Shown here: positions 30,241 through 62,806 of the stretch, piece by piece | Position numbering within the stretch: position 1 is the stretch's first letter | Layout: every line of letters starts with the position of its first letter | Source of the DNA: Ctenosaura bakeri | Lineage: Eukaryota > Chordata > Lepidosauria > Squamata > Iguanidae | DNA length: 64,000 bases | Reading direction: 5' to 3' | Assembly (NCBI GenBank): GCA_948474755.1 | Contig: CAOLHI010000493.1 | Location: 554,227 to 618,226 of the forward strand | Made by a program: the position numbers and the translations under genes | The notes under the pieces: model-generated | Told to the model about the DNA's origin: nothing | Databases searched by the model: none | What the model saw: only the letters and a program-made list of their open reading frames with translations

Positions 30241-30442
30241 GGGCCTTTCTGCCCTATACTGTCACTGTGCTATTATTCCACTTTCCACATCCTGTGGAAT
30301 TCTGGGGTTTGTAGTTTCCTGAGGCCCAAGAGCTCTCTGGCTGAGAATTCTAAAGGCCCCTCCCTAAACTGCAAGCCCCAGGATCCCATAGGATGTTGAA
30401 AGTGGAATAATAGCACTATGACAGTGTAGTGTGGGAAGGCCC
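30241..30442. mobile_element. Palindromic MITE copy 5
   Basis: GGGCCTTTCTGCCC to GGGAAGGCCC, flanked by TCT at 30238-30240 and 30443-30445. Confidence 0.88.
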
Positions 30443-30640
30443 TCTGTTTGAAAATCCCCAAAGAAAGAGGGTCTACACATACAAAGAATTTCCTGAGGAG
30501 CACTTCATCCACTGCTATGGAAAATAGAAGAACAAGAAAAGAAACAAAAAACATAAACAGTATTCATGTATTACTGAAACTAAACTAAATGAATTGTTCT
30601 TTTTAGTCTTGATAGTCATCTGCTTTTTTTTTTTTTACAG

Positions 30641-30814
30641 GAGGAAGTCCTTTTTTTTTTTTGAAAAGTATCTTTCTTTTTGGAAGGTAAAATAAGTGGG
30701 GACAGAAGCGCTTACATCCTCTGAAATATGTGGTTCTAAGGCAACATCTCCACTTCCCTACCATTGCCTTAAGAAAGAAATTGGCAGCCCAACAAAGAGA
30801 CTCCTTGAGGTTGA
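30641..30814 (+). other. 5' UTR part of the gene 2 SCAN exon
   Basis: A long T tract and ACAG at 30621-30640 make a strong acceptor. The segment up to the ATG holds no alternative start in frame with SCAN. Confidence 0.5.
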
Positions 30815-51737
<20,923 letters not shown>

Positions 51738-52111
51738 TGTTTAATGGAGATGAAACAGGGCTGCTTTGGAAGCCTTTGCCCTCAATAGCCTTTATCTCTT
51801 AAAAGGGAGAAGGAGCTCAAGGATTCAAGGCAGCCAAAGACTGTTTGACTCTGCTGCTGGAATAAATCCTTCAGGAGATCTGGCTCATAAGCTAATGCCA
51901 AGGGGCTGGGTAACAATCAATGGGTGGCATTCTGTTGTTTAGTCCCAACTAGAGAAGACCCATTCAGTCAGTTGTTGAGTCAACATGAAATCAGTGGGTC
52001 TGTTCTAGTGAAAGTTAGAAGAAAATCTAGGCCAGTAAGTTCAAAGACTTGTTTGTTAATCATTTTTATCCTGCTGTTAGCTTTATTCTGTGCAACTTAA
52101 TTTTGAATCCA
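51738..52111 (+). pseudogene. Tigger transposase catalytic domain relic, N-terminal part
   Basis: In a frame shifted relative to the fusion, 51739-51800 reads MFNGDETGLLWKPLPS, the region of the first catalytic Asp in Tigger DDE domains, then a stop, then GFKAAKDCLTLLL to 51860. From about 51870 on the similarity fades, and most of the middle of the catalytic domain is missing or unreadable. Confidence 0.8.
51861..51866 (+). promoter_or_regulatory. Candidate poly(A) signal, gene 2
   Basis: AATAAA, 124 bases after the stop codon, within the transposase relic. It would give a short 3' UTR; other sites may exist. Confidence 0.35.
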
Positions 52112-52312
52112 GAGAGCCAGTGTGGTGTAGTAGTTAGAGTGTTGGAGTATGAACCCAAAGACCAGGGTTCAGATCCCCGCTCGGCTGTGGAAACCCATTG
52201 AGTGACCTTGCGTGCATCGTATACTCTCAGCCCCAGAAAACCCCATGATAGGTTTGACTTATGGTTCCCATAAGTTATAAATGACTTGAAGACACACAAC
52301 AGCAACAACAAA
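52112..52312 (+). mobile_element. SINE type I inside the Tigger relic
   Basis: AGAGCCAGTGTGGTGTAGTAG to GAAGACACACAACAGCAAC. It split the transposase after that region was already dispensable. Confidence 0.88.
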
Positions 52313-52320
52313 TTTTGAAC

Positions 52321-52830
52321 TCAAGATTATGATGGTATCAGAGAGTGCTGCAGAGAATCCCCCAAACCTTAGCTCACTTCACACCTGCACATCTGCAGAT
52401 GTTGCTTCTACAACCAGTGGACCGAGGTGTTACAGCAACATTCAAAGCCTATTTTGTAACACGCACTGTCAAGGCAAACGATGGCCAGCAAATAATCAAG
52501 CAGCAATGATCAAGGAATTCTGGAAAATTTACAAAATAAAGAAAGCTATCAATAATATTAGAGAAGGCTGGAAAGAAAAGACAAATTAGTGCCTTAATGG
52601 CATTTGGTAGAGGTTGCAGCAAAATAACATGTTGGGTTGGAACTTGGGATTCCTGTAGTTAACACTGAAGTTGCAGAAATGACAGCTGTCTCTGATAAAG
52701 TGGACCCAAACAATGTCCAGGATTTGTTGGACGGCTGTTGTGAGCCTTCAACTAGGAGGAACTGCAAGAGCTGGTGGAGAACCAAGTGTACCAAGAAAAT
52801 ACAGGCAATGAAGATGTTGTCCTTGGGAAA
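52321..52830 (+). pseudogene. Tigger transposase relic, C-terminal part
   Basis: Broken frames match the C-terminal half of Tigger transposases: GVTATFKAYFVTRTVKA (52423-52475), KAINNIREGWK (52543-52578), VQDLLDGCCEPS (52714-52750) then, after a frameshift, EELQELVE. Several frameshifts and stops; certainly nonfunctional. Confidence 0.78.
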
Positions 52831-52872
52831 GTGTTAACAAGCATGATTTTGTCTGTTTGTTTAAATCATGAT

Positions 52873-53028
52873 TTCATAGAATCATAGAGTTGGAAGAGCT
52901 CCCAAGGGCCACTAAATCCAACCCCCTGCCATGCAGGGATACACAATCAAGGTACTCCAGACAGATGACCATCCAGCCTCTGTTGAAGAACCTCTAAAGA
53001 AGGAGACCTCACCACATTTCTCACAGCA
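52873..53028 (-). mobile_element. CR1 LINE extreme 3' end
   Basis: TTCATAGAATCATAGAG tail and GACCATCCAGCCTCTGTTG. Confidence 0.82.
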
Positions 53029-53034
53029 CAGAGC

Positions 53035-53420
53035 AGGGGTGGCCAACTATAGAAAGATAGGAGGAGTTGCATTAGCCTTCTGGGAGATCTTGGAGGACCA
53101 ACCTGCCATGTATGCCCATGCCAAAAAAAAAAAAGTGGTTTTTGCCCTAAAGTGCCCTCTGGGGGGCATTTTCACCATGGTTTTGGGCTAGAAACCTTTC
53201 TCAATAATAAGAAGTGAGCAGAAATCACTTTCTGTTTGCTTCCTGTTCCAAAGAAGGCCTCTCGTAGGCCTAAATTGGTCCGGGGCAGGTACAACATGGT
53301 GGAAATGACTGTCACAGTCCTAGAGGCCATTTTGGAGTGATTTTTTTTTTAAATATTTTTCTTAACCCCTAGAGTATGATTTTAGAGCAGAAATGGTTAA
53401 TGTGGGACCACTTGTAGGCC
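53035..53420. mobile_element. hAT-like MITE
   Basis: Left end CAGGGGTGGCCAACTATAG; right end GAAATGGTTAATGTGGG. Shares TTTTCACCATGGTTTTGGG-type blocks with 4231-4627. A-run and T-run inside. A similar body occurs at 56640-56900. Confidence 0.5.
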
Positions 53421-53967
53421 ACAACAACCTACACCTGCCTTAGAGATTATCAGAAAATGATCCTGACTTGGAACAGGCCGTATAGCGAGGAAGATGGTGC
53501 TCAGAGGTTTAGATTACTACAATGAGATGCTGTGTGATATAGGAAGCCAAATACCCCTGGATATATGACAGAAGCCTTTGAGTCATCTTGAGGAGGTTCA
53601 GAATGTTTTTCTTTGCTTAGCTAAGTTTTTCCTGCTGTGGGTTTCATTGCACACATGCTTATTGTTTGAATAAAAAATTTGCTGAAACACACTGAGCTGC
53701 TCCTCTTTTTTTCTGGTATAGGAATCTCACCCTGTTCTTTCTCTGTTCCATCTGTGTCTGGCACCAGGTTTTTTGTTTGTTTTGTTAAAGAAGTACTGCC
53801 TAGGAACACATCTACTTCATTAACTGTGTCTACCAGCTGTCATTTCTGTTATTGGATGTTGGCCCTGGTAATTCATGCTCGGCCATTTTTTCCCAGTTAT
53901 TTTTATAATGAACGTATTAGTATACTTGCAGAAAAGTCTGTTCCTACACTGTGTTTCGTATGTGATA
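53421..53967. other. Intergenic, unassigned
   Basis: No gene or clear repeat found. Confidence 0.3.
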
Positions 53968-55340
53968 ATAGTCATTCCTCCACATTTGTGGGTTTGACTT
54001 TCAAACATTTGATTATTTGTGAGTTTTTCCTCCCCCCCCATGTGCTTTTCTGGGGGAACCTTCCCTCAGTGGCTCTGATCAGGCCATGCAGCTCTTTGAA
54101 AACTCGCCTCTGGTCTTCCTCCTCCTCCATCAGCCACTACCTGGTCAGCTAAGAGTGGCCTACAGCCCAATTTCTCAGCACCACAAATTCTCTCCCAATG
54201 CATTTCCACATCCAAGGAAGGAGAGGGAGAAAATACAGGGCTGTCATGCTAAACCCCCTTCTTTTTCCTTTGCCTGACCTGGTTTGGACCCTGGGTGCCC
54301 ACTCTCCCCACTGTGCCTCGTCCCTCTTCCCACAGACACACACACACTTTTGTTACCCTGATTTCTGGGGTCCCTTGGGGGATACCTCAATGTGCTCCAT
54401 GTGATGGGGAATGGAAACTAGCCAGAGCACGAGCTTTAGCAATGCGAGAGGCAGGGTAACCTAGCGGGGTCTTTTTACCCAGTTTTTACGGGGTCAGGCC
54501 AAGCCAAAAACCAAACAAAAATGTCCAATAAATGATTTTATTGAATTAAAATCTCACACAGCAATGCAATCACTCACACACGCACCCAAGAGCTATTAAG
54601 AAGCAAAAGAGAGGAAATTGGACAGGGGGATATTGAAGGGGTGTAGTTGGAGTAATACTGCAACTTTTCCTGAAGTCCTGGGTCCTGGAAGGCAGCGGAG
54701 AAGTGGGGCTCAGCACGGAGAGGGCTGAGGGGTCACTCAACAGATGGAGAAACAGTCTGCTGAGATGATGGAGTGATCCAAAGAACTGCTCAAAAACAGG
54801 AACTATTTGTAGGGGAAAAAGTACCTGGAGGGCTAATCCCTTCCCGGGGAGAACAATGGGTGTTTGGGCAATAACGAAGCTCCACCATGTTAATTTCCTT
54901 TATGTGATGGGATTGCAAGGTGTTGCCGAAGTCTCAGGATCTTCAGCTGTGTTAGTTTGTGGTGTGACTTCACGTGAATGGTCCTCACCTGATGGAATAT
55001 TGGCTCAACTTGGAGCAGACATGCTAATCCCCTCAAGTCGACTTCTCAGGGCTGAGGACCCTTTGTTTATTGTGGGCTTACACATCTTGAGGTTTTCTGG
55101 GGCTACGTGACTGGGGATTTTACTGGCCTGACCTGGTTTTCGGTCTCTCGACCGTGCCTGCCTACGTGCCCCTTCGGGGGATCTCTCTGGCACACAGAAT
55201 CATATTTTAATATCAAAATTGTAGACCCTGGGATAGGGTTTCTTCATCCGAGTAACATTTTGATATTTGTGATTTTTCCACTTTTGCAAAGGTCTTGCGC
55301 CCCTAACCATAGCAAATGTGGAAGACCAATTGTATATAGA
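53968..55340. repeat. 'CTCCACATTTG' family repeat, split by a ~870-bp insertion
   Basis: Left part 53968-54360 (ATTCCTCCACATTTGTGGG), right part 55245-55340 (GCAAATGTGGAAGACCAATTG). Confidence 0.6.
54361..55244 (-). mobile_element. Unclassified LTR-like insertion
   Basis: Lies inside the 'CTCCACATTTG' repeat. The flanks GTTAC and GTAAC may be a worn 5-bp duplication. AATAAATGATTTTATTG at 54526 carries a poly(A)-like signal on both strands. No coding sequence recognised. Insertion limits are approximate. Confidence 0.4.
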
Positions 55341-55744
55341 TTTCTCATACAAATACGTAATTTACGCAGCAAGATTCTGGAATACAGAGGAACCAAGTTG
55401 GATAAAAAAACTGAACCTTCACAATTCACAGCGCTCTGTACTGAGCAGAAGGTTAGATTCATTTTGTGGAAGGTTACTTTTCTCCCGGAGTATAGTGCTA
55501 ATTCACTGCACCGAATCTTGCTAATTCTTGTGCTGGTGCGTGTCTGTGTCTGCATGTTTAATGTTGTATGTTTTGACTTTGTTTTTTTGTTTGTTTAAAT
55601 TCATTTTACCTTTTGTATCTTGTGAATGTTTTAAGAATTTAATATTTAATTTGTCCTAAGTCACTTTGAGTCCTGATCTAGAGAAAAGGCGAGGTAGAAA
55701 TAAATACATTAACAACAATAACAATAATAATAAAGTATTGTCTG
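55341..55744 (+). mobile_element. LINE-like 3' tail
   Basis: AT-rich with CACTTTGAGTCCTGATCTAG, GAGAAAAGGCGAGGTAGAAA and an (AATAAC)n end: the form of an L2-type 3' end. Confidence 0.45.
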
Positions 55745-55920
55745 TTGTTATCCTGTGCCTTCAAGTTGTTTCTGACTTATGGCAACCCTGTTATGGGTTT
55801 TCTGGGGCTGAGAGTGTGTGACATGCCCAAGGTCATCCAGTGGGTTTCCGTGGCTGAGTGGGGAATCAAATCCTGTTCTCCAGGGTTGTAGTCAAGCCAC
55901 TACACCACACTGGCTCTCCG
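55745..55920 (-). mobile_element. SINE type I
   Basis: GTGCCTTCAAGTTGTTTCTG to ACTACACCACACTGGCTCTC. Confidence 0.85.
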
Positions 55921-56315
55921 TAGCATTGTTACTGCAATGTAAAAATTAATTTTTTAGAAAAGAGGGTCATAACTCTTTGATTTCATTTGGATTCTTTACT
56001 CTTAACAGACATTTTCAAATACCTAATTGCAAATTATCAGTGGATGATGTGATTGCTGCATCTGCCATGGGTCCTATGTCACACCAGTGATGAATAAATG
56101 GTAGACTCTTAAACCATTTGAAGCTTCTGTGAGGATTTCCTGCACGTTCCATCCATCTCACGTATATCCATTATTCAAACAGTGCCAGTGAAACATGGGA
56201 TCCAGGTGTTCAGGAGGTGCAACTACACACGTGTAATAAATCAAGTTATGAAAAGTTAACATTTCTCACATTACAAGTCCCGTCATCTATCCCATGCTAC
56301 TTCTAGGGACACTGT
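55921..56315. other. Intergenic, unassigned
   Basis: No gene or repeat family recognised. Confidence 0.3.
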
Positions 56316-56496
56316 GGCCATTTCCGCACTAGCCTGTTATAGCGTTATTATTCCACTTTCAGCATCCTATGGAATCCTGGAGTTTGCAGTTTAGGGAGCA
56401 ACCTTTGAGGTCGCTCCCTAAACTGCAAACCCCAAGATTCCAAAGGATGTTGAAAGTGGAATAATAGTGCTATAACAAACTAGTGTGGAAATGGCC
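56316..56496. mobile_element. Palindromic MITE copy 8
   Basis: GGCCATTTCCGCACTAGCC to GTGTGGAAATGGCC, flanked by TGT at 56313-56315 and 56497-56499. Confidence 0.92.
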
Positions 56497-56984
56497 TGTG
56501 TTTAGGCGTAAAGTGGAGATTGTGAAAAGTTTGCTTAATATTCTCACCGGGGCCACCTGCGCACCCCCCCCCACCCACCAGTCCCAGGGTTTAAGATACT
56601 CCTGATCTGGACACCTGTAAAGTGACTTTCACCTTGAGTAAGAGTAGGGAAAATGTGGGCTACAGGCATTTTGTGAAGTCTTCCAGGCCATTCAGGATAA
56701 AATAAATTGTACCCAAGTATCAAGAGCCTCTAGGAAGTATGAGGGTATTGTTGCCATGTTTTGGAGCCATCCTGGGCCACTTAAGCCTAAGATTAACTGT
56801 CTTAAAAAATAAAACAAAAACAGAACATAAACAGTAAAGTTAAAAATAGGACTCTCCTAGACCTAAAAAATGCCCTAGAGGTATCAAAAAATGTGGCAAA
56901 AATCTTCCTATGCTGCTTCAAGGGCATTTTCAGAAGAAATTGTGGGGGACTTTTTGTGTGGGTGTGCTGAGGTGCTTATGTGAA
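56497..56984. other. Intergenic; hAT-like fragment
   Basis: 56640-56900 shares blocks with the hAT-like MITEs at 4231 and 53035 (TGTTGCCATGTTTTGGAGCC, GCCACTTAAGCC). No gene. Confidence 0.4.
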
Positions 56985-57645
56985 AAGGGTCGAGGAGTGT
57001 TGGTAGATCACAAGCTGAACATGAGTCAGCAGTGTGATGCAGCAGCCAAGAAAGCCAATGTGATTCTTGGTTGCATCAATAGGAGTATGGTGTCTAGATC
57101 TAGGGAGGTGATGGTACCACTCTATTCTGCATTGGTTAGGCCTGATTTGGTATACTGTGTCCAGTTCTGGGCACCTCAATTCAAGAAGGATGTCGACAAG
57201 CTGGAATGTGTCCAGAGTAGGGTGACCAAAATGGTGAAGGGTCTGGAAGCCATGAAGCCCTATGAAGAATGCCTTAGGGAGCTGGGTATGTTTAGTCTGC
57301 AGAAGAGAAGGTTAAGAGGGGACATGATAGCCATGTTTAAATATTTGAAGGGATGTCATGTTGAGGAGGGAGCAGGCTTGTTCTCTACCGCTCCAGAGAC
57401 TAGGACAAGGAGCAATGGATTCAAGCTGAAGGAAAGGAGATTACATTTGAACATTTGACAGTCAGAACTGTTCGGCAGTGGAATAGGCTGCTTGGGAGTG
57501 TGGTGGAATCTCCTTCTTTGGAGGTTTTTAAGCAAAGGCTGGATGGCCATCTGTTGAGAATACTTTGATGGGTGTTGCTGCATAGCAGGGGGTTGGACTG
57601 GATGGCCCCTGGGGTCTTTTCCAAATTTATGATTCTGTGTGGCCC
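56985..57645 (+). mobile_element. CR1 LINE 3' fragment
   Basis: Forward frame 56976-57458 includes [40 protein letters not shown] and [14 protein letters not shown]; ~25 bases deleted near 57457; tail TTTATGATTCTGTG. Confidence 0.9.
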
Positions 57646-57654
57646 TCTACCATT

Positions 57655-57835
57655 CAAATTCCCATTCAGCCACAGAAACCCACTGGGTGACCTTATTAGG
57701 GCAAGTCACACTCTCTCAGATGCATAGAAAGACAAAAGCAAATCCGTTCTGAACAAATCTTTCCAAGAAAACCCTGTGATACATTCACCTTAGGGTTACC
57801 ATAAGTCAGAAATGACTTGAAGGCCACACAACAGC
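57655..57835 (+). mobile_element. SINE type I, 5'-truncated
   Basis: AGAAACCCACTGGGTGACC to ACTTGAAGGCCACACAACAG. Confidence 0.78.
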
Positions 57836-57884
57836 AATTCACTATTCCCAAATTTCAATGGTTATAAGGACATGGAACGCGCGC

Positions 57885-58060
57885 TTATGTGCCTTCAACT
57901 TGACCCCAGCATATGATGATCCTATTACAGGTTTTCTTGGCAAGATTTATTTAGAGGGAGTTTACTATTGGCTTCTCTGGCTAAAAAACTGTGATTTGCT
58001 TATAGGCATCTAGAGGGTTTCCATGACTGAATAGAGATTCAAAGTCAAGCCAATTTGAAC
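57885..58060 (-). mobile_element. SINE type I, degenerate
   Basis: GTGCCTTCAACTTGACCCC, TTCTTGGCAAGATTTATTTA, ATGACTGAATAGAGATTC. Confidence 0.65.
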
Positions 58061-58071
58061 AGGAGTGACTT

Positions 58072-58252
58072 GGACCATTTCCGCACTGGAGTGTTATAGT
58101 GCTATTATTCCAGTTTCCACATCCTATGGAATCCTGGGGTTTGCAGTTTACGGAAGGGCCAGCCGGCCCCTCCCTAAACTGCAAACCCCAGGATTCCATA
58201 GGATGTGGAAACTGGAATAATAGCGCTATAAGAGTGTAGTGCGGAAATAGGC
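58072..58252. mobile_element. Palindromic MITE copy 9
   Basis: GGACCATTTCCGCACTGGAG to GTAGTGCGGAAATAGGC; centre GGCCAGCCGGCCCC. Confidence 0.9.
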
Positions 58253-59408
58253 TGCTGAGTGAGCACCATGAAGGAAAGGATAATGGGCTAGATCATAAAA
58301 TTATATCTTGTCCATCTTTATAGACTGAATGCAGGCTAACTTACAATGTACAATATATTACCATATCAATTAATATAAATTATTAAAAATGCAGAGCTAT
58401 TTCGCCTATGCACTTTTCAGCTATCTTGCTCTGCCTGACTTTCAACATGGTGCTATGTTTATTACAAATGTTTAAATTCTTTTAATTCAGTACAATTTTA
58501 ATATTACAGTTTGTTTCCTTGTGGTTTACTGGTAACCTATATTTTCATCTGTACCTGTTTTAATTTTCTTGGGAACTCTCTTGGGCTACAGTGCTGTAGG
58601 GAGGTGGGAATGAAATGAAAGATCAATGCCAAGACCTGTGAAGAAAAACACGTCTGTTCTCAACTGAAAGCAAAAGTGGATCAATGTTTTCCACACATAT
58701 TATCCTTGATTGAGCTATACTTCATTTAAGGAAATAAAAAGAAACCCAAAGCATCAAAGAACCAAAACTGACTAAGAGTATCAGCCCTTCAGAGAAGGAT
58801 TCTTAGAGGTTATTTTGAACTAGAGATGTCAGAGATGGTGCCTGAAACTTGGCACGTATGATGAATATGGTCTTCTGCTCAAGAAAGAGAAGCAGAGCAG
58901 GGAATGGCTGTGAATTGTGAGAGACAACAGTCATGAAAGAAAGTACAATCAACAGCAGTAGTAGCAGTAGTAGTTATGCAATTCTGGTTGATCCAATAAT
59001 CATTCAAGCTTTAGAAGCTCCACTGGCTTCTTCATCCAGCAAAGATGTTAAAAAAAAACATCCAGGAGAAGAAAACAAATGGCAGGCAGCGATCACTCCC
59101 TTCTTTAGCCATGTGAACACTGGGAGACAGAGAGTCGTAAAATCCAGGCAATAAAGTTTCAACAGACATTGTCCGGATCTTAAAGAAAAATACTTTTTTC
59201 TGTTTCTAATGGAGTTGAAATCTAAGCAATAAATCCAGACAACTGGTCGGTGAGCCATCAGCTGCTTCTTCGTGGAGGGTTTCCAGGAAAGAAAGCACAG
59301 TTGTAGCCAAGGGGCATAAATATGGTACTGCCCTTGGCACACTGAAGGCAGGGCATTGCTGGTCTTCCACTTTAGGCAGTTTAAGAAGCCCTGATCTGGA
59401 GAACTCTT
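58253..59408. other. Intergenic, unassigned
   Basis: 58330-58620 is AT-rich and may be an old LINE tail (CTTGGGAACTCTCTTGGGC). A frame at 58933-59154 has a Ser run from (AGC/AGT)n and no recognised domain. No gene is supported. Confidence 0.3.
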
Positions 59409-59583
59409 GGGCCATTTCCGCATTAGCCTGTTATAGCGCTATGATTCCACTTGCAACATCCTATGGAATCCTGGGGTTTGCAGTTTCGGGAGGGGCCAGC
59501 TGGCCGAAACTGCAAACCCCAGGATTCCATAGGATGTTGCAAGTGGAATCATAGCGCTATAACAGGCTAATGCGGAAATGGCC
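59409..59583. mobile_element. Palindromic MITE copy 10
   Basis: GGGCCATTTCCGCATTAGCC to GCTAATGCGGAAATGGCC; arms of about 85 bases nearly perfect, short centre CCAGCTGG. Confidence 0.95.
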
Positions 59584-60606
59584 TACATACAGCACCCACT
59601 TGGGTGCCTTTTTTTCCTCTCCTTCCTGCTAACACCAGCAAATTCCAACAGCAGATATCTCCAAACTGGATTAAAAGACAAGTGGGCTGTGGATTTGAAT
59701 GAGTGGAACACTGTATTGGGAGAAAAAAAAAATAAGGGGTCTAGTGTAGGGCTGTCCAAAAATGGGATCAAGAGGAGAGAAGGGGGAGATGTTATTGTGG
59801 AGTTGTTTGGGGTGGTTTCTCTCTTTTCCCTGCTGAGTTTTGGCACTCGCCTGTCCTTCTTACATAGGGAAGCCAAGTCATTACAGTATTCAGAATTGCC
59901 CAATGCTTCTAAGCAAGGCATTTTTCCAATTGCAGATTCCCCTGGATAGGGACCCTTGTCCCTCGTAGCGCCACCGTTCTTGCTATAGTTGCACTCAAAA
60001 GAAAAGAAAAAGAAGGGAGGAAGGCGGTCATTGAAGTCCTCTTGCAGGCCGAGCTGGAGCTCAGGTTGAAGATGGAGGAACCAAGAAAGGTTTTATCATT
60101 AGAGTCCCCTGAAAGTGTTATTGTTAGAATCAGGTCTGTGTTTTGTTTGCTTGAGGTATTATAGAGAGAGGATCCATGTGCAACTCCAATAATGTCACTT
60201 TTCTTCCCTTGTATTATATTTTTTAATCCCAAAGTGCCTGATGAAGAAGCCAGTGTGCTTGGAAAGTTAGAGTAATGGATTTATTAGGACTTCTTCTTGT
60301 GTTAATAAATATATTGCTAATAAAGAGGTCACCAAAAATGTTCTTTAGATTTTGTTTTGTGGTGAACAGGGCTGCCACTACGTTCTTTAGAAAGAATATT
60401 CCAGAGAACCAGGTTCACCACAAGAAAAACTCTCTTTTCTTATATATCTGAAATACGTGTCCCTCCACTGATGATAGTCTGAAGAGGGACTTATGTGAGA
60501 ATCTTAGTGAAGGCCCAGCTTCACGTGGGAAAAGATACTTTTGTAGATATTGAAATCCCAAATGAGGGCTTGAAATATAAGTGTTGGCCCCTTGAATTGG
60601 AAGTGT
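59584..60606. other. Intergenic, unassigned
   Basis: No gene or repeat family I can name. Short opposing open frames at 59578-59949 lack recognisable domains. Confidence 0.3.
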
Positions 60607-61215
60607 ATAGAATCCTAGAATCATAGAGTTGGAAGAGACTTCAAGGGCCATCCAGTTCAACCTGTTGCCATACTGGAATACACTGTTGAAGCTGTCCCGG
60701 CAGATGGCATCTTTGAAAAACCTCCAAAGAAGGTGACTCCACCACACTCCCAAGGCAGAGTATTCCACTGTCAAACTGTTCTTACCATCTGGAAGTTTTT
60801 CTTAATGTTTAGGTGGAATCTCTTTTCCTGAACTTTGAAGCCATTGCTCCATGTCCTGGTCTCTGGAGCAGCAGAAAACAAGCTTGCTCCATCTTCCAGA
60901 TGACATCTCTTCAAATATTTAAACATAGCTATCATGTTTCCTCTTAATCGTTTCTCCAGACTAAACATATCCAGCTCCCTAAGATGCTCCTCATAGGGCT
61001 TCATGATTTCCAGTCCTTCTGTCATTTTGATTACCTTCCTCTGCACATGTTCCAGCTTGTAAATATCCTTCCTGAACTGTGGTGCCCAGAACTGGACCCA
61101 ATATTCCAAGTGGGGTCTGACTAAAGCAGAATAGAGTGGTACCATCACTTCAATAAAGTCCTATTTATGCAGCCTAGAGTGGATTTGACTTTTTAAGCTG
61201 CTGCATCACCCTATC
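60607..61215 (-). mobile_element. CR1 LINE 3' fragment
   Basis: Reverse frame 60771-61148 gives [40 protein letters not shown] and the ETRTWSNGFKVQEKRFHL block; tail AATCCTAGAATCATAGAG. Confidence 0.88.
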
Positions 61216-61426
61216 GGCTCAAATGGCATAAAGATAGCCAGTGCAGTTAGTTTGCTTTTAGCTTGCACCGTTCCCTTCCCTTTTTAATTAACCTGTTTTT
61301 GTGTCTGTTTCTCGCTCTTTCAAGAAAAGGTGATGTTAATCAAGGTTGCTGCTGGATTTTCACAGAGAATGACAGCCATCATACTGGCTAAGAAATGGCA
61401 GAGTCTGTGTAACTTGGGGCCTTTCT

Positions 61427-61609
61427 GCACTAAGCTGGTATAGTGGTATTATTCCACTTTCAACATGCTATGGAATCCTGGGATTTGCAGTTTAGGGAGG
61501 GGCATTTGGAATTCTCAGCCAGAAAGCTCTTTGGCATTGGTAGAACTACAAACCCCAGAATTCCACAGGATGTTGAAAGTGGAATAACAGCACTATAACA
61601 GCACATTTT
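61427..61609. mobile_element. Palindromic MITE copy 11, right end worn
   Basis: GGGCCTTTCTGCACTAAGC, GGTATTATTCCACTTTC, then GGAATAACAGCACTATAACAG; the final ten bases of the right arm are lost. Confidence 0.82.
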
Positions 61610-61689
61610 ATTATGTTTCGCTAACTTGTCTAACTGTTATGAGTCTCTTCTTATCATTCCTTTCCTCCACCCTTCTTATGTCCATAATT

Positions 61690-61990
61690 AACTATCCGTC
61701 GTATCTCAAACTTTCTGTGCGTTGTTTAGACTTTGATTTTCCATCTGTTATTATTGTAGCTAATCACCAATTCCCAATCCTTCCCTGCTTCTTTGATTAA
61801 TTTTCCCTTCAAAAATTGGGAAAATAAATCACTTTCCTTAAGTTCCAAGACCTTAAAAAACCATTGGTCCATATTCGGTATTTCTGGATTTTTCCACATT
61901 CTGGCGAAGTTGATTCTTGCGGCTGAAACTAAGTTTAGTATACCCTATAATTTTTACGCGCAAATGTCTTTTCAAATATATGTGCCATGT
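61690..61990 (-). mobile_element. L1-like LINE ORF2 C-terminal fragment
   Basis: Reverse strand reads ARMWKNPEIPNMDQWFFKVL then ELKESDLFSQFLKG: the closing part of a squamate-type L1 ORF2 protein. Confidence 0.65.
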
Positions 61991-62349
61991 TTAACAATGC
62001 TGCTCTTATAGAGCCTTGACAACTGCTTCCAATAACAGTAGCAGGTGAAAGTCCTCTATAACTCCAAGAGACCAATTAACCCCATAATGACTAAAGCTGT
62101 AAGTCTTGTCAGTTCCAACACTAACCAGGGCTGAGCCTGTTTTAGCTTCCAAAATCAGATGGACTGGAAATGGGTGAAGCTGTTGTAATGAGAGAGTTGT
62201 GTGTTCCCTGTAACCAACTCCTATTAACTAGCTGCCCGCAGCTCTTTGGAACAGCTGAAGTTTCGAAGCCTTGACAGAAGCAGACTCTGTAATCCAAATG
62301 GGATGTAAGATATGGGGATGGCTGACACCTTAGGCAGCATTCCAAGTAC
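61991..62349 (-). mobile_element. Old LINE-like fragment
   Basis: 62150-62310 in reverse (CATTTGGATTACAGAGTC, CAGCTGTTCCAAAGAGCTG) looks like an L2/CR1-type scrap. The rest is unassigned. Confidence 0.35.
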
Positions 62350-62470
62350 AAATCATACCACAAGTTTGCATAAAGGCATTACAACATTAAAAGTTGTGCT
62401 GTCAGTTCCTCTCATAATGACTCTTAACTTGTGCTTTGACAGCTGTCAAGGAAACTTTGGATTTTGCTGG
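62350..62470. repeat. Ancient repeat fragment upstream of KRAB relic (third copy)
   Basis: AGTTTGCATAAAGGCATTAC and the CTTTGACAGCTGTCAAGGAAA region align with 12899-13045 and 42826-42926. Confidence 0.55.
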
Positions 62471-62581
62471 AAGTCTCACAGGTGCCTTACCATTTTGGGC
62501 ATTACACATGTGGAGAAACAATTCATAGAATTCTATGAATTTATAGATTCTATGAATTCCTTCTCTTTTTTTCAGAGCCAG

Positions 62582-62782
62582 GTTAGATTCCACCTAAACA
62601 TCAGGAAGAACTGATGGTTAAAGCAGTTTGACAATGGAATCTGCTGCCTGGGAATGTGGTGGAGTCTCCTTCCTTGGAGGTTTTTAAACAGAAGCTGGAT
62701 GGCCGTCTTGTCAGGAGTGTTTTGATTTCTGCATGGAAGAATGGGGTTGGACCTTGAGTCTCTTCTGATTCTATGATTCTAG
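62582..62782 (+). mobile_element. CR1 LINE 3' end inserted in the KRAB relic
   Basis: GATTCCACCTAAACATCAGG to the tail TTCTATGATTCTAG. Flanks AGGTTA and AGGTAA look like a target duplication. Confidence 0.8.
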
Positions 62783-62806
62783 GTAACCTTTGATGAGGTG
62801 ACTGTG

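Noticed and set aside
58933..59154. Small Ser-rich protein gene
   Set aside because: The Ser run comes from a short trinucleotide repeat; no domain, splice context or second copy supports a gene.
51738..62350. SCAN exon or CpG promoter for the third paralogue
   Set aside because: Nothing similar to the two SCAN exons or to the 27720-28300 island was found before the KRAB relic.
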